Source: Rhodospirillales bacterium
GTDB taxonomy: Bacteria; Pseudomonadota; Alphaproteobacteria; Rhodospirillales_A; JACZKS01
Direction of reading: 5' to 3'
DNA length: 56,340 nt
Assembly (NCBI GenBank): GCA_018648445.1
Contig: JABGRG010000011.1
Span: 1-56,340, forward strand
A program made the translations under genes and the position numbers. A model generated the notes under the pieces. The model worked only from the letters and a program-made list of their open reading frames with translations. It was not told where the DNA came from and made no database searches. Shown one piece after another: positions 17,867-26,869 of this stretch. Position 1 is the stretch's first letter, and each line of letters starts with the position of its first letter.

Positions 17867-18810
17867 GAGTTTGATGCTCGGCGTAGCCGATCGTTGATGG
17901 CCACGCCCAGTCCTTTTTCGGGGACGGGGGCGACGGCGATGCCGTCGAATTCATCGCGATCCAGGATTCGCATCATGGCAAATAAATTGGCCGCGGCCTC
18001 GCTTATGTCGCCGGATTCGCTAAGGTTCATTGTTGCGTTATCTGCGTTCGGGCCGAAGGCCAGAAACGCTTCGCCTTCCCGTGGGACCGCCACATTCAGG
18101 CGGACCGGCCGGTTTGGCGCATAGTGGCGGCTGAGCATTCCTGGAGACTTCGGCGCGCCTTCGCCCGCTGCTGCCAAGGGGCCAGTAACCGCTTCGATGT
18201 CCTCGGTCGGAATTCCGCCGGGCCGCAGAAGCGTGGGCAGCGGGGTGCTCAGATCGATAACTGTTGATTCCAGGCCGACCGGGCAGGGGCCTCCATCCAA
18301 AATCAGGTCGATCCGACCCGACAGGTCATCGACAACATGTGTGGCTGTCGTCGGGCTGACCGAGAAGGATCGGTTGGCGCTGGGCGCGGCGACGGGGCGC
18401 GCGGTTGCTTTGAAAAGTGCCTGCGCGATCGGTTGGCTCGGCACACGCACGGCCAGGGTGTTCAGGCCCGCGCTGGCCAGAAGCGAGATATTGCAATCGT
18501 CCCGACGCGGCAACACCAGGGTCAACGCTCCCGGCCAGAAGGCTTGGGCGACGCGCTTAGCCCGGTCGTCAAAAATGACCGCGTCGGCGGCGGCGCCCAT
18601 ATCTGTGAAATGAACAATCAGCGGATTGAAATCCGGCCTGTTCTTGGCGGCGTAGATAGATGCGACAGCAGCGTCATTGGTGGCGTCCGCGCCCAGCCCG
18701 TAGACGGTCTCGGTTGGAAAAGCAACCAGACCGCCTTTCCTCAAAAGGGTTGCCGCCCTCTGGATCGCGTTCGGATCGACCGTCGCGATTATCGTTTTTC
18801 CCTCAGTCAA
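17863..18810 (-). CDS. L-threonylcarbamoyladenylate synthase (Sua5/TsaC, long form)
   Basis: Makes threonylcarbamoyl-AMP from threonine, bicarbonate and ATP for the t6A37 modification of ANN-decoding tRNAs. The N-terminal YrdC domain shows KGGLVAFPTETVYGLGADATN and the SANRSFSVSPTTATHV block. The ~130-residue C-terminal extension (SPGMLSRHYAPNRP onward) is the Sua5 domain, so this is the long Sua5 type rather than short TsaC. No ATG exists near the start: TTG 18810 (MTEGKTII) is preferred, TTG 18837 is the upstream alternative. It is followed with a four-base overlap by the FAD oxidase gene. Confidence 0.92.
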   Translation of the reverse strand: MTEGKTIIATVDPNAIQRAATLLRKGGLVAFPTETVYGLGADATNDAAVASIYAAKNRPDFNPLIVHFTDMGAAADAVIFDDRAKRVAQAFWPGALTLVLPRRDDCNISLLASAGLNTLAVRVPSQPIAQALFKATARPVAAPSANRSFSVSPTTATHVVDDLSGRIDLILDGGPCPVGLESTVIDLSTPLPTLLRPGGIPTEDIEAVTGPLAAAGEGAPKSPGMLSRHYAPNRPVRLNVAVPREGEAFLAFGPNADNATMNLSESGDISEAAANLFAMMRILDRDEFDGIAVAPVPEKGLGVAINDRLRRASNS

Positions 18811-18837
18811 AATGGCATAACCCAAATTGTAAAACAA

Positions 18838-19079
18838 ATTTACATAGCAAAGAGCCGCCGGTATGGCCGACGGCTCTTTTTATCGTTTTTTCTGCGGTCA
18901 GGCTAGACCATCCGCGGTAATGATCCGGCTCGGCAGTCACCGCATGGAATGCGGCGGCTAAAGCGGTGTTTGCTCTAAAACACCATGATTATTATGCCTC
19001 TTTTTTTCGCGATTCGTCAAGCAAACTCGCGGCAATTTAGTGTCGTTTTCAGGCACCGTGAATGATCATTGGCCTGACG
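18838..19079. other. Intergenic region between cysQ and tsaC
   Basis: These 242 bases hold the terminator-like hairpin at 18851-18883 and a second perfect hairpin, GGTGTTT (18965-18971) with AAACACC (18978-18984), with a six-base loop. The second hairpin is about 95 bases beyond the cysQ stop and may form the 3' end of that message, although its downstream sequence on the minus strand is only moderately T-rich. No open reading frame with a convincing start or homology was seen. Confidence 0.5.
18851..18883 (+). terminator. Strong plus-strand terminator with no plus-strand gene upstream
   Basis: AGAGCCG (18851-18857) pairs with CGGCTCT (18871-18877), with an extra three inner pairs after one mismatch and a five-base loop, followed by TTTTTATCGTTTTTT. 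It sits about 40 bases upstream of the minus-strand tsaC start, in antisense orientation. On the minus strand the stem has no U tract. It could stop antisense transcription leaving tsaC, or act as a leader hairpin for tsaC. Confidence 0.65.
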
Positions 19080-19859
19080 TTACAGCGGGTCCGCGCCGCT
19101 GGCCACAAAATGGGGATTTTCGAAGTCCGCCTTGCCGTAGAAAAGGTTCTGATCTTCCAGTGTCTTGACCTTTCCTCCAGCATATTTCAGCACCGCATGA
19201 CCGGCAGCAGTGTCCCACTCCATGGTCCTTCCCATGCGTGGATAGATATCAGCGTTGCCCGTGGCCACCCGACAGAATTTTAGCGAACTTCCGGCGCTGA
19301 TCTCCTTACTCACGGTGAACTGTTTCAGGTATTCGTCCACCTCGGGCGTTCTATGCGAACGGCTGACGATGGCGACAACGCCGTTGTCGGGTTGCGGGCG
19401 ACAGAAAATCTGGCGCTCGGCGCTTCTCCCTGTTGTGGCAAACGACCCCATTCGGCTGCCCCAATAGGTATCTCCGGTCGCCGGAACATGAACGACGCCC
19501 AGCACGGGAATGCCAATTTCGATCAACGCGATGTTGACGGTGAAATCCTTGCCCCGCTTGATGAATTCCTTGGTTCCGTCAAGCGGATCGAGAAGCCAGA
19601 AGGGTTGCCCGGCGACGTTGGGGATGATCCCTTCCGAAACGGCTTCTTCGCCGACAATCGGAAAGGCATCGGTGATGTCCTTTCGGATCGCTTGCGTTAT
19701 CAGCATTTCGGCTTGCCGGTCGGCCTCGGTGACGGGCGAAGCGTCGTCCTTGGTGTCGACGGTGAAATCGCTGTTGTAAATTTCCATGATATCCCGGCCC
19801 GCCAGGACCGCGAGTTCCCGCACCTGCTTGATTAGCCCCATTCCGATATTCAGGGTCAC
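19080..19859 (-). CDS. cysQ: 3'(2'),5'-bisphosphate nucleotidase CysQ
   Basis: A 259-residue inositol-monophosphatase-fold enzyme. The metal-binding motifs are intact: GEEAVSEG (EE pair), WLLDPLDGTKEFI (DPLDGT) and the C-terminal MEWDTAAGHAVLKYAGG. The DGTKEF variant and the WDTAAGHAV block point to CysQ rather than SuhB. The enzyme recycles 3'-phosphoadenosine 5'-phosphate, the by-product of sulfate assimilation. It starts 12 bases after the AmrB-AmrA fusion gene, so the two probably share a message; no functional link is known. Confidence 0.93.
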   Translation of the reverse strand: MTLNIGMGLIKQVRELAVLAGRDIMEIYNSDFTVDTKDDASPVTEADRQAEMLITQAIRKDITDAFPIVGEEAVSEGIIPNVAGQPFWLLDPLDGTKEFIKRGKDFTVNIALIEIGIPVLGVVHVPATGDTYWGSRMGSFATTGRSAERQIFCRPQPDNGVVAIVSRSHRTPEVDEYLKQFTVSKEISAGSSLKFCRVATGNADIYPRMGRTMEWDTAAGHAVLKYAGGKVKTLEDQNLFYGKADFENPHFVASGADPL

Positions 19860-19871
19860 GCGTTTTCTCCG

Positions 19872-21308
19872 TTATGTATCGTTGGATTGCTTCCAGATTG
19901 AGCCCGGATCGGCGAGTTGATTAGAAGAGGCCTCCTCGGCGATAAAGCGCCATGCCTTTAACCCATCCGACCAATGACCCGCCGACAGCCCGGCTTTTTG
20001 TTTCAAATGGCTGAGAAAGACTTGCGGCTGGGGAAGCTGTTCCCAAACGGACGGAAGGAATAGCGCGCGACGACCGCCATCGGCAATAATCAATCCGTCG
20101 ACGTGCGGTTTTAATGCGGTTAGGAGGTCGTTTTCGTCGGAAAAGGTCATAGGCGAGGGTGCGCTTAGAACGGACACGGAAAGGGAAAGTCCATCGCGTT
20201 CCGACGCCTGCAACGGCGGGAATCGCGGGTCCTGAAAAGCTGCGGCATAGGCATGTTCTGATACGTCCCGGACTAGGGGTTTGCTGGCTGCGGAAGAGCC
20301 GATGCAGCCGCGCAATTTGCCATCGCGTTTCAAGGTTACGAAGGAGGCCCCGTTTTCGCGCAAAATGGGAGCCGATTGGTTCAAATCGACAATCGGTGGC
20401 CTGCCGCGTTCAAGTCCGTAGTCAATGGAGGCCGCCGCCAAATGCACAAGCGTATTTCCGTGATCGGCCAGAAGGGCACGTGTCTTGGCGGCAAAATCAT
20501 CCCCACCGGTTTTCTCGCGCTCGACGAAAACCCAGCTGCCGTAGCCGACCACGCGATCCTTGGTTCCCGCTGTGTCGCCTGAATTGCGAAGATCGACGGT
20601 AGAAACTTCCAGGCCACGCCGCCGCGCCATGGCCAGAATGCCGCCAACCGGGTTTCGCCCGCAGGCGTGATGTCTGCCGATCCCGGCCGGGTCCAGGTTT
20701 TCGATGGCTCGACACGTAGTCTTGTCCATCCCGCGTGCCGTTTCATAATCCTCGAAGTGGCTTAGGTCGGAACTGATGACGATCAGGGTTTCCGGCCCGC
20801 CCCATACGGCTTCCAACACATCGGCAACGTCGTCCGGGCTGGCTTCGCCGACGACGATGGGAACCAGCGAAAAATCTCCCAGAATGACCTGTAAAAAAGG
20901 CAGGTGAACCTCAAGGCTGTGCTCCTGCGCGTGCGTCTCGTCGAACAGTTGGACCTGTGGCAATTCAAGCAGGCGTTTTTGGGTGTGGCCATCTATCGCG
21001 ATGTTGCCCAGCGGCGTTGCGAAGGCATCAGCACTGCTTAATGCCATTCCGCGAACCGCCACACGGTGGCACGGACCCAACAGGATGACCCGCGTGATTT
21101 GGCGGGCGGCGGGGGCAATGCGGGCATAGGCGCTTGCCGCGACCGCGCCGGAGTAAACGAAACCGGCGTGCGGCGCGATGATCGCTTTGGGAACCGGCCC
21201 CGAAGCTCTGGACGCGACGGCAAGGTAGCGTTTTACCGTCGTGCTCAATTCGGCGGCGTTATCCGGATAAAACTGGCCGGCGACGGCGGCTTGCCTGACA
21301 GATACCAT
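19872..21308 (-). CDS. AmmeMemoRadiSam system protein B-A fusion (MEMO1-like + AMMECR1)
   Basis: A 478-residue two-domain protein. Residues 1-270 are a MEMO1/AmrB domain, related in fold to LigB dioxygenases: His47 in APHAGFVYSG, His81 in GPCHR, EHSLEVHLPFLQ (130-140), SSDLSHFEDY and Cys216 in ACGRNPVGG, the last three metal-type positions aligning with the His, His and Cys of human MEMO1. Residues about 295-470 are an AMMECR1 domain (GCIGSSAASKPLVRDV). Elsewhere these are often separate genes. The start MVSVRQAAVAGQFYP at 21308 matches AmrB N termini; longer upstream reading has no family support. It is divergent from the radical SAM partner gene 53 bases away. Confidence 0.93.
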   Translation of the reverse strand: MVSVRQAAVAGQFYPDNAAELSTTVKRYLAVASRASGPVPKAIIAPHAGFVYSGAVAASAYARIAPAARQITRVILLGPCHRVAVRGMALSSADAFATPLGNIAIDGHTQKRLLELPQVQLFDETHAQEHSLEVHLPFLQVILGDFSLVPIVVGEASPDDVADVLEAVWGGPETLIVISSDLSHFEDYETARGMDKTTCRAIENLDPAGIGRHHACGRNPVGGILAMARRRGLEVSTVDLRNSGDTAGTKDRVVGYGSWVFVEREKTGGDDFAAKTRALLADHGNTLVHLAAASIDYGLERGRPPIVDLNQSAPILRENGASFVTLKRDGKLRGCIGSSAASKPLVRDVSEHAYAAAFQDPRFPPLQASERDGLSLSVSVLSAPSPMTFSDENDLLTALKPHVDGLIIADGGRRALFLPSVWEQLPQPQVFLSHLKQKAGLSAGHWSDGLKAWRFIAEEASSNQLADPGSIWKQSNDT

Positions 21309-21361
21309 GGCGCTTTTCCTCGGCTTTGGGTTTAATATAGCACGCCTTACCAAAGCGGACG

Positions 21362-22447
21362 ATGGCGATGGATTCGGATGTTCACACGGGCCGCTACTGG
21401 CATACGCTTGATGATGGCCGGGTCCAGTGCGACCTGTGCCCCAGACTGTGCAAGCTGCGCGACGGTCAGCGCGGACTGTGCTTTGTGCGCGCAAATCATG
21501 AAGGCGCCATGGTGCTGACCACCTATGGCCGGTCCAGCGGGTTTTGCATCGATCCCATCGAGAAAAAACCGCTCAATCATTTTCTTCCCGGCACCCCGAT
21601 CCTGTCCTTCGGCACCGCCGGGTGCAATCTGACGTGCAAGTTCTGCCAGAACTGGGATATCAGCAAGTCGCGCGAATTCGACCGCTTGAGCGATAAGGCG
21701 TCTCCGCGCACCATTGCCGAGGCGGCGTCCAAATCCGGTTGCCGCAGCGTCGCCTTTACCTACAACGATCCGGTCATTTTTCTGGAATATGCCGTCGATG
21801 TGGCGCAAGCCTGTCATGAACTGGGCATCAAAACGGTTGCCGTGACGGCGGGCTATATTTGCGAGGAACCGAGGGTCGAATTTTTCCAACACATGGATGC
21901 CGCCAACGTCGATCTGAAAGCCTTCACGGAAGGCTTCTACGCGGGCCTTTGCTCGGGCCATCTGGAACCGGTTTTGGAGACGCTGAAATATCTGAAACAC
22001 GAAACCGACGTCTGGTTTGAAACGACGACGCTGGTCATTCCCGGTGAAAACGATACTGACGCCGAGTTCGAGGAAATGACGGCCTGGGTGGTCGAAAACC
22101 TGGGGCCGGACGTCCCCATGCATTTTTCGGCCTTCCACCCGGACTGGAAGATGCGCGACAAGCCGAACACACCTGCCGCCGTTCTTTCCCGCGCGCGCGC
22201 CATTGCCATAAAAAACGGTGTGCGCCACGCCTATGTTGGAAATATCCACGATTTTGAGGCCCACAGCACCTATTGCCACCAATGCCGCGAACCTTTGATC
22301 GGTCGCGACTGGTACGAACTATCCCAGTGGAACCTGACCGACGACGGCCATTGCCGTTTTTGCGGCGCGACATGCGCCGGTGTTATTGACGGCCCACCCG
22401 GAACCTGGGGGCGAAAACGCGCAAGGGTTCGGCTTCCCGCCGACTGA
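21362..22447 (+). CDS. amrS: AmmeMemoRadiSam system radical SAM protein
   Basis: A 361-residue radical SAM enzyme with the cluster-binding CxxxCxxC at Cys88, Cys92 and Cys95 (AGCNLTCKFC). It also has N-terminal cysteines (23, 26, 30, 40) and a C-terminal cysteine-rich tail (YCHQC, CRFCGATC) that may hold further metal. The sequence resembles pyruvate formate-lyase activases and the AmrS family, which co-occurs with AmrA and AmrB. The biochemical role of the triad is not settled. ATG 21362 or 21368 may be the start. It shares a short divergent promoter region with the B-A fusion; TTTAATATAG there resembles a -10 element. Confidence 0.92.
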   Translation: MAMDSDVHTGRYWHTLDDGRVQCDLCPRLCKLRDGQRGLCFVRANHEGAMVLTTYGRSSGFCIDPIEKKPLNHFLPGTPILSFGTAGCNLTCKFCQNWDISKSREFDRLSDKASPRTIAEAASKSGCRSVAFTYNDPVIFLEYAVDVAQACHELGIKTVAVTAGYICEEPRVEFFQHMDAANVDLKAFTEGFYAGLCSGHLEPVLETLKYLKHETDVWFETTTLVIPGENDTDAEFEEMTAWVVENLGPDVPMHFSAFHPDWKMRDKPNTPAAVLSRARAIAIKNGVRHAYVGNIHDFEAHSTYCHQCREPLIGRDWYELSQWNLTDDGHCRFCGATCAGVIDGPPGTWGRKRARVRLPAD

Positions 22448-22523
22448 TGGCGGTTTCTTGTGGACTACCCGGCGTTTCGTGCTAAACAGCGCAGCGTTTA
22501 GGATTTGATGGAATGCCTCGCTG

Positions 22524-23510
22524 ATGCTGAAGAAGTGGTTTCTGATTTCGCTGAAAATTCTGTTTTCGGTGGCCTTGATTGGCTGGGCGGTTTCGGGTGT
22601 CGATCCGGTGGCGGCGAAAGAGCGCATTCTTCAGATGGCGCCGGAAATGATACTCCCGGTCGCGCTCGTTTTTGCCCTTCAGTTTGTAATTGGCACTTTT
22701 CGCTGGCGCACGGTTTTGGGTTCGCTCGGGGCACCGCTGGCTTTCAAGCCGGGGCTCAGGCTTTTTTATATCGGAGCGTTTTTTAATCAGACCCTTCCGG
22801 CATCGGTCGGTGGCGATGCGGTTCGCACGTATCTCGCTTATCGGCATGGTGTCAAGTTGCGTGGCGCGATAAACGGGGTCATGTTGGAACGTGTGGCGAC
22901 GGTGGCTGGGCTGGTGTTGCTGGTCGCCGCCGTATTGCCGGCATTTTTGCAACGTGTCGGTGCCGACGTGGGCGGTTGGATGGCTCCGAGCGTGATGATA
23001 ATATTGGCGGTTCTCGTTGCTGGAACCGTATTTGTCGCTTTTCTTGATCGCCTGCCTCAGTCCTATCACCGCTGGCGCATCGTGCGCGGCCTGTCCTATC
23101 TGGCGGATGATACCCGGAAAGTGTTTTTCGCGCCGTGGCCGCTGTTCAAGGCCCTCGGATGGGGGATGCTGGGGCATGCCAATCTGGTGATGGTCATCTA
23201 TCTTCTGACCCTTGCGCTCGATTTGAACGTGAGCCTTCTCGATTGTTTTGCTCTTTTTCTTCCGGTCCTGTTGGTGATCTCGTTGCCCATATCCATTGCC
23301 GGTTGGGGGGTACGCGAACAAGGCATGATCTTTATGTTCGGCATGGTCGGCGTTCCCAGCGATGGCGCGCTGGTTCTGTCCATTCTTTTCGGTCTTTTCG
23401 CCCTCGTTGTGTCGCTGCCGGGCGGACTTGTCTGGCTTGCCAGTGGCGTGCGTGGGGGCGATGTAAAAGAAGGTCTTTCCGCCGGGCCATTAGAACGCGA
23501 AAGCTCATAA
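22524..23510 (+). CDS. Lysylphosphatidylglycerol synthase TM region/UPF0104 family membrane protein
   Basis: A 328-residue integral membrane protein with about eight helices. The motif NQTLPASVGGDAVRTYLAYRHG, an early RWRTVLGSLG loop and the late GWGVREQGMIF block are hallmarks of the AglD/MprF flippase-like family (DUF2156-free form). Members are thought to move or modify lipids or lipid-linked sugars. No catalytic aminoacyl transferase domain is present, so it is not a full MprF. It lies alone between amrS and pepA on the plus strand; specificity is unknown. Confidence 0.85.
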   Translation: MLKKWFLISLKILFSVALIGWAVSGVDPVAAKERILQMAPEMILPVALVFALQFVIGTFRWRTVLGSLGAPLAFKPGLRLFYIGAFFNQTLPASVGGDAVRTYLAYRHGVKLRGAINGVMLERVATVAGLVLLVAAVLPAFLQRVGADVGGWMAPSVMIILAVLVAGTVFVAFLDRLPQSYHRWRIVRGLSYLADDTRKVFFAPWPLFKALGWGMLGHANLVMVIYLLTLALDLNVSLLDCFALFLPVLLVISLPISIAGWGVREQGMIFMFGMVGVPSDGALVLSILFGLFALVVSLPGGLVWLASGVRGGDVKEGLSAGPLERESS

Positions 23511-23582
23511 CTAACCCTTTCCTTTGGCGGGATCGTTGCTACATTCATAACGCGTGAAATGAACCGTTCGCACGGAGGGGAT

Positions 23583-25109
23583 ATGAAAGTCTCGTTTGCC
23601 AAACCGCTGTTGCCCGAAACGGGCGTCGTTGTCGTCATGGCCTTGGCCGAGTGCGCGCTGGCGCCCGCCGCGCGCCAGCTTGACAAGAAGCTCAAGGGGG
23701 CCATTACCCGTGCGATGAAGGCGGCGAGCCGATTCAAAGGCAAAAAGGATCAAAGCCTGACCCTTCTGGCGCCTGCCGGATCGAAGCTGGATCGCGTCTA
23801 CGTTCTGGGTGTCGGCAACGCCGGTGAAATAGATCCCCTCAAGCTGCAGGGCATGGGCGCGCAGATTTATGCGGCGCTGGCCACGCGCGGCCACGCGACG
23901 GTTCAGGTGATGATCGACGCGCTGGACGGATGCGCGCTCGATCCCACCGACCTGGCTGCCGAAATCGCCTTTGGTGCGCGCCTGCGGTCGTACCGGTTCG
24001 ACAAATACCGGACCAAGGAAAAGCGGGAAGACAAACCCAGCCTCAAGACCCTGAAAATTCTGTGCGACGGCGCTTCGTCCGCGCGCAAGAAATTCAACGG
24101 TTTCGACCGCGTCGCGGACGGGGTTTTCCTGACCCGCGATCTGGTCAGCGAACCGGCCAACGTGTTGTATCCCGAAACCCTGGCCGAACACGCAAAGTCG
24201 CTGACTGAACTGGGCGTCGATGTGGAAGTCATGGGCCGCTCCCAGATGGAAAAGATCGGCATGGGCGCGCTGCTCGGTGTCGGACAGGGCAGCGAGCGCG
24301 AACCGAAGCTGGTGGTCATGCAATGGCAGGGCCTTCCCAACGGTTCAGGCAAGGGCCGTAAAGGCAAAAAAGACGCCGCCAGCCCCATCGCCTTTGTCGG
24401 CAAGGGCGTGACATTCGATACCGGCGGCATTTCGATAAAGCCGTCTGCCGGTATGGAAGACATGAAATGGGATATGGGCGGGGCGGGTGTGGTCATCGGG
24501 TTGATGAAGGCGCTGGCCGGTCGCGCGGCCAAAGTCAACGTCGTCGGCATCGTCGGACTGGTTGAAAACATGCCTTCGGGCAGCGCCCAGCGACCGGGCG
24601 ATATCGTCACCTCCATGTCCGGGCAAACCATTGAGGTTCTCAACACCGACGCCGAGGGCCGCCTCGTGCTGGCCGACGCTCTTTGGTACTGCAAGGATCG
24701 CTTCAAGCCACGCTGGATGGTCGATCTGGCGACCCTGACCGGGGCCATGGTCGTATCGCTCGGCCAAGAAAAGGCGGGCGTTTTCTCCAACAACGATGAA
24801 CTTGCCGAACGCATTTATGCGGCCGGTGAAGCCGTTGACGAACATGTCTGGCGTATGCCGCTTGGCGACGAATATGACAAGCTCATAAAATCCGATGTTG
24901 CCGATATGAAAAACATAGGAAGCCGCTGGGGCGGCAGCATCACGGCGGCCCAGTTCCTGCAACGCTTTGTCGACAAGACCCCGTGGGTCCATATCGACAT
25001 CGCCGGCGTAACCTGGTCGAGCAAGGACAAAACGACCGTGCCCAAGGGCGGAACGGCCTTCGGCGTGCGCCTTCTCGATCGCCTGGTGGCCGATCATTAC
25101 GAGAGTTGA
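23583..25109 (+). CDS. pepA: Leucyl aminopeptidase PepA
   Basis: A 508-residue M17 cytosol aminopeptidase. The active-site signature NTDAEGRLVLADAL, the metal-binding lysine/aspartate segment GKGVTFDTGGISIKPSAGM, and WDMGGAGVV are intact. ATG 23583 is chosen over 23559 because GGAGGGG lies just upstream at proper spacing. It removes N-terminal residues from peptides; some PepA proteins also bind DNA. It is two bases from holC, the arrangement typical of proteobacteria. In many alphaproteobacteria pepA-holC sits beside lptF; here about 7 kb of other genes intervene. Confidence 0.95.
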   Translation: MKVSFAKPLLPETGVVVVMALAECALAPAARQLDKKLKGAITRAMKAASRFKGKKDQSLTLLAPAGSKLDRVYVLGVGNAGEIDPLKLQGMGAQIYAALATRGHATVQVMIDALDGCALDPTDLAAEIAFGARLRSYRFDKYRTKEKREDKPSLKTLKILCDGASSARKKFNGFDRVADGVFLTRDLVSEPANVLYPETLAEHAKSLTELGVDVEVMGRSQMEKIGMGALLGVGQGSEREPKLVVMQWQGLPNGSGKGRKGKKDAASPIAFVGKGVTFDTGGISIKPSAGMEDMKWDMGGAGVVIGLMKALAGRAAKVNVVGIVGLVENMPSGSAQRPGDIVTSMSGQTIEVLNTDAEGRLVLADALWYCKDRFKPRWMVDLATLTGAMVVSLGQEKAGVFSNNDELAERIYAAGEAVDEHVWRMPLGDEYDKLIKSDVADMKNIGSRWGGSITAAQFLQRFVDKTPWVHIDIAGVTWSSKDKTTVPKGGTAFGVRLLDRLVADHYES

Positions 25110-25111
25110 GC

Positions 25112-25558
25112 GTGACCGATATTGCGTTTTATCATCTGCAAAAGCTGCCGCTCGAACGCGCCTTGCCCAAACTTCTGGAGAAGACGCTTCAGGCGGGCAA
25201 GCGCGCGCTGATCATCGCCGGATCAAGCGCGCGCGTTGAGGCATTAAACGCGGCACTCTGGACATACGACCAAAACTCGTGGCTGCCCCACGGCTGCGCG
25301 CGGGACGGCCACGCCGAAGATCAACCCATCTGGATCACCGACGGCGAGGACAACCCAAACGGTGCAACATTCCTCTTTCTGACAGACGGATGCTCCGGCC
25401 CCGCAACCGATTTCGAGCGTTGCTTCGACATGTTCGACGGCAATGACCCGTCTTCCGTCGCCGCCGCCCGCGAACGCTGGAAAGCCAACAAAGCCGACGG
25501 CCACAATCTGGCCTACTGGCAACAAACCGAAGCGGGTGGCTGGGCGCAGAAAGCTTAG
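25112..25558 (+). CDS. holC: DNA polymerase III chi subunit
   Basis: A 148-residue protein starting with GTG 25112, two bases after the pepA stop. It matches HolC: FYHLQKLPLERALPKLLEKTL, then the SSARVEALNAALWTYDQNSWLPHG block and the DERCFDMFDGN-like end. Chi links the clamp loader (through psi, or alone where psi is absent, as in most alphaproteobacteria) to single-stranded DNA-binding protein. It ends one base before the convergent MFS gene. Confidence 0.93.
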   Translation: MTDIAFYHLQKLPLERALPKLLEKTLQAGKRALIIAGSSARVEALNAALWTYDQNSWLPHGCARDGHAEDQPIWITDGEDNPNGATFLFLTDGCSGPATDFERCFDMFDGNDPSSVAAARERWKANKADGHNLAYWQQTEAGGWAQKA

Positions 25559-25559
25559 C

Positions 25560-26735
25560 TTATTCCGGTGCTCGCGAAACCCGCAGCAGCGCAAACGCCA
25601 CGACCGTTCCCACGCCAGCGACGACGGCCATGACCAGAAACGCTTGGCTGCCGAGGTGGCCGTACAGGGGACCTGCGACCAGTATTGATAGGCCCATGGC
25701 CAGACCCATGGCGAAGGATGAATAGAGGCTCATGGCGGTGGCCGAGACCTGGGTGGGGACGTTCAGCATGATGAAGTTCATAGCTCCCAGATGAACCGCG
25801 CCGAAGGTGCAGGCGTGCAGGGCCTGAACGATCAATAGAACCGGGAAGGCGTCGGACAGGCCGGTCAGGGTCCAGCGGATGATCCCTGCTACGCCGCCGA
25901 TGATAATCAGGTGTGCCGGGTCCAGACGTTTGGCGACGGCGGCACCGATTGCGAACAGAATGACCTCGGCGATGACCCCTTCGGCCCAGAACCATCCGAT
26001 GACGTCCTCGGAATATCCGACCGACCTCCAGTGCAGGGTACCGAATGCGTAAAGAACGCCGTGGCTGCTTTGAATCAACCCGGCGGATAAAAGGAACAGC
26101 ACGAATTTCTTGTCTTGCAGGAATTGCCGAAATTGCGGACGGGCCTTTGTTTTCGATTCGAACCGCGCGTCGGGCAATGTGAAACAGGAAAGTGCCGTAA
26201 GTCCCAATGTTCCGGCCAGAAGCCAGAAAACCACATCGGCCGATTGTCCGACCAGCAGGCGGCCCGCCAGCACCGCCGCAATGATGAAGCTGATGCTGCC
26301 CCAAAGGCGCACCCGGCCATATTGAAGATCGTGCTCGCGTGTTGTTTGCAGAACCAGGGTTTCGCCCACCGGCATGATCGGAGCCCACAGGAAGATAAAG
26401 CCGATTGTCACCACCAGCACGGACCAGAAACCGCCAGTCAGCGCGAACAGGCCAAACACCGCCAAGCTGCCCACGCAAAGCATGATCATCGGTCGGCGGC
26501 GTTCGCCCAGCCGGTCGGTCAGATTGGCGATCAACGGTGAAACGACGATCCTGCCGGCGGTTCCCACGGCCAGAAGGATGCCGATTTCAGTCGCCCCGAA
26601 CCCTCGCGACTCCAGCCACACCGGCCAGAAGGGCATCTGAATTCCGACCACGGCAAAGAAGGCCACATAGAAAAAGGACAGGCGCGAGGCCGTCCAAAAT
26701 CTTGTTGGCGTAAGAGCGCTGGCGTTGTTTTGCAT
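25560..26735 (-). CDS. MFS transporter (3-phenylpropionate permease/nucleoside symporter-like)
   Basis: A 391-residue major facilitator with about 12 helices. The N-terminal SFFYVAFFAVVGIQMPFWPVWL and GFGATEIGIL blocks and the loop NLTDRLGERRRPMI place it in the MFS_1-like group that includes HcaT and nucleoside:proton symporters. ATG 26735 starts the protein just before the first helix; an upstream in-frame extension has no support. It is divergent from the PfkB kinase gene and next to pyrimidine salvage genes, which makes a nucleoside or sugar substrate plausible, but this is inference. Confidence 0.85.
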   Translation of the reverse strand: MQNNASALTPTRFWTASRLSFFYVAFFAVVGIQMPFWPVWLESRGFGATEIGILLAVGTAGRIVVSPLIANLTDRLGERRRPMIMLCVGSLAVFGLFALTGGFWSVLVVTIGFIFLWAPIMPVGETLVLQTTREHDLQYGRVRLWGSISFIIAAVLAGRLLVGQSADVVFWLLAGTLGLTALSCFTLPDARFESKTKARPQFRQFLQDKKFVLFLLSAGLIQSSHGVLYAFGTLHWRSVGYSEDVIGWFWAEGVIAEVILFAIGAAVAKRLDPAHLIIIGGVAGIIRWTLTGLSDAFPVLLIVQALHACTFGAVHLGAMNFIMLNVPTQVSATAMSLYSSFAMGLAMGLSILVAGPLYGHLGSQAFLVMAVVAGVGTVVAFALLRVSRAPE

Positions 26736-26869
26736 TTCTGCCGTGATGTTATGAAACGTGCGGTAGGTCCGGCAAGTATTCATCGTCGTGTGCGTGGTTT
26801 CGCGCTATCTTTCGGGTCAGGATTTTTGTATCCGTTGGGTGAAATACAAGTGGCGACGCAGGATACCGA

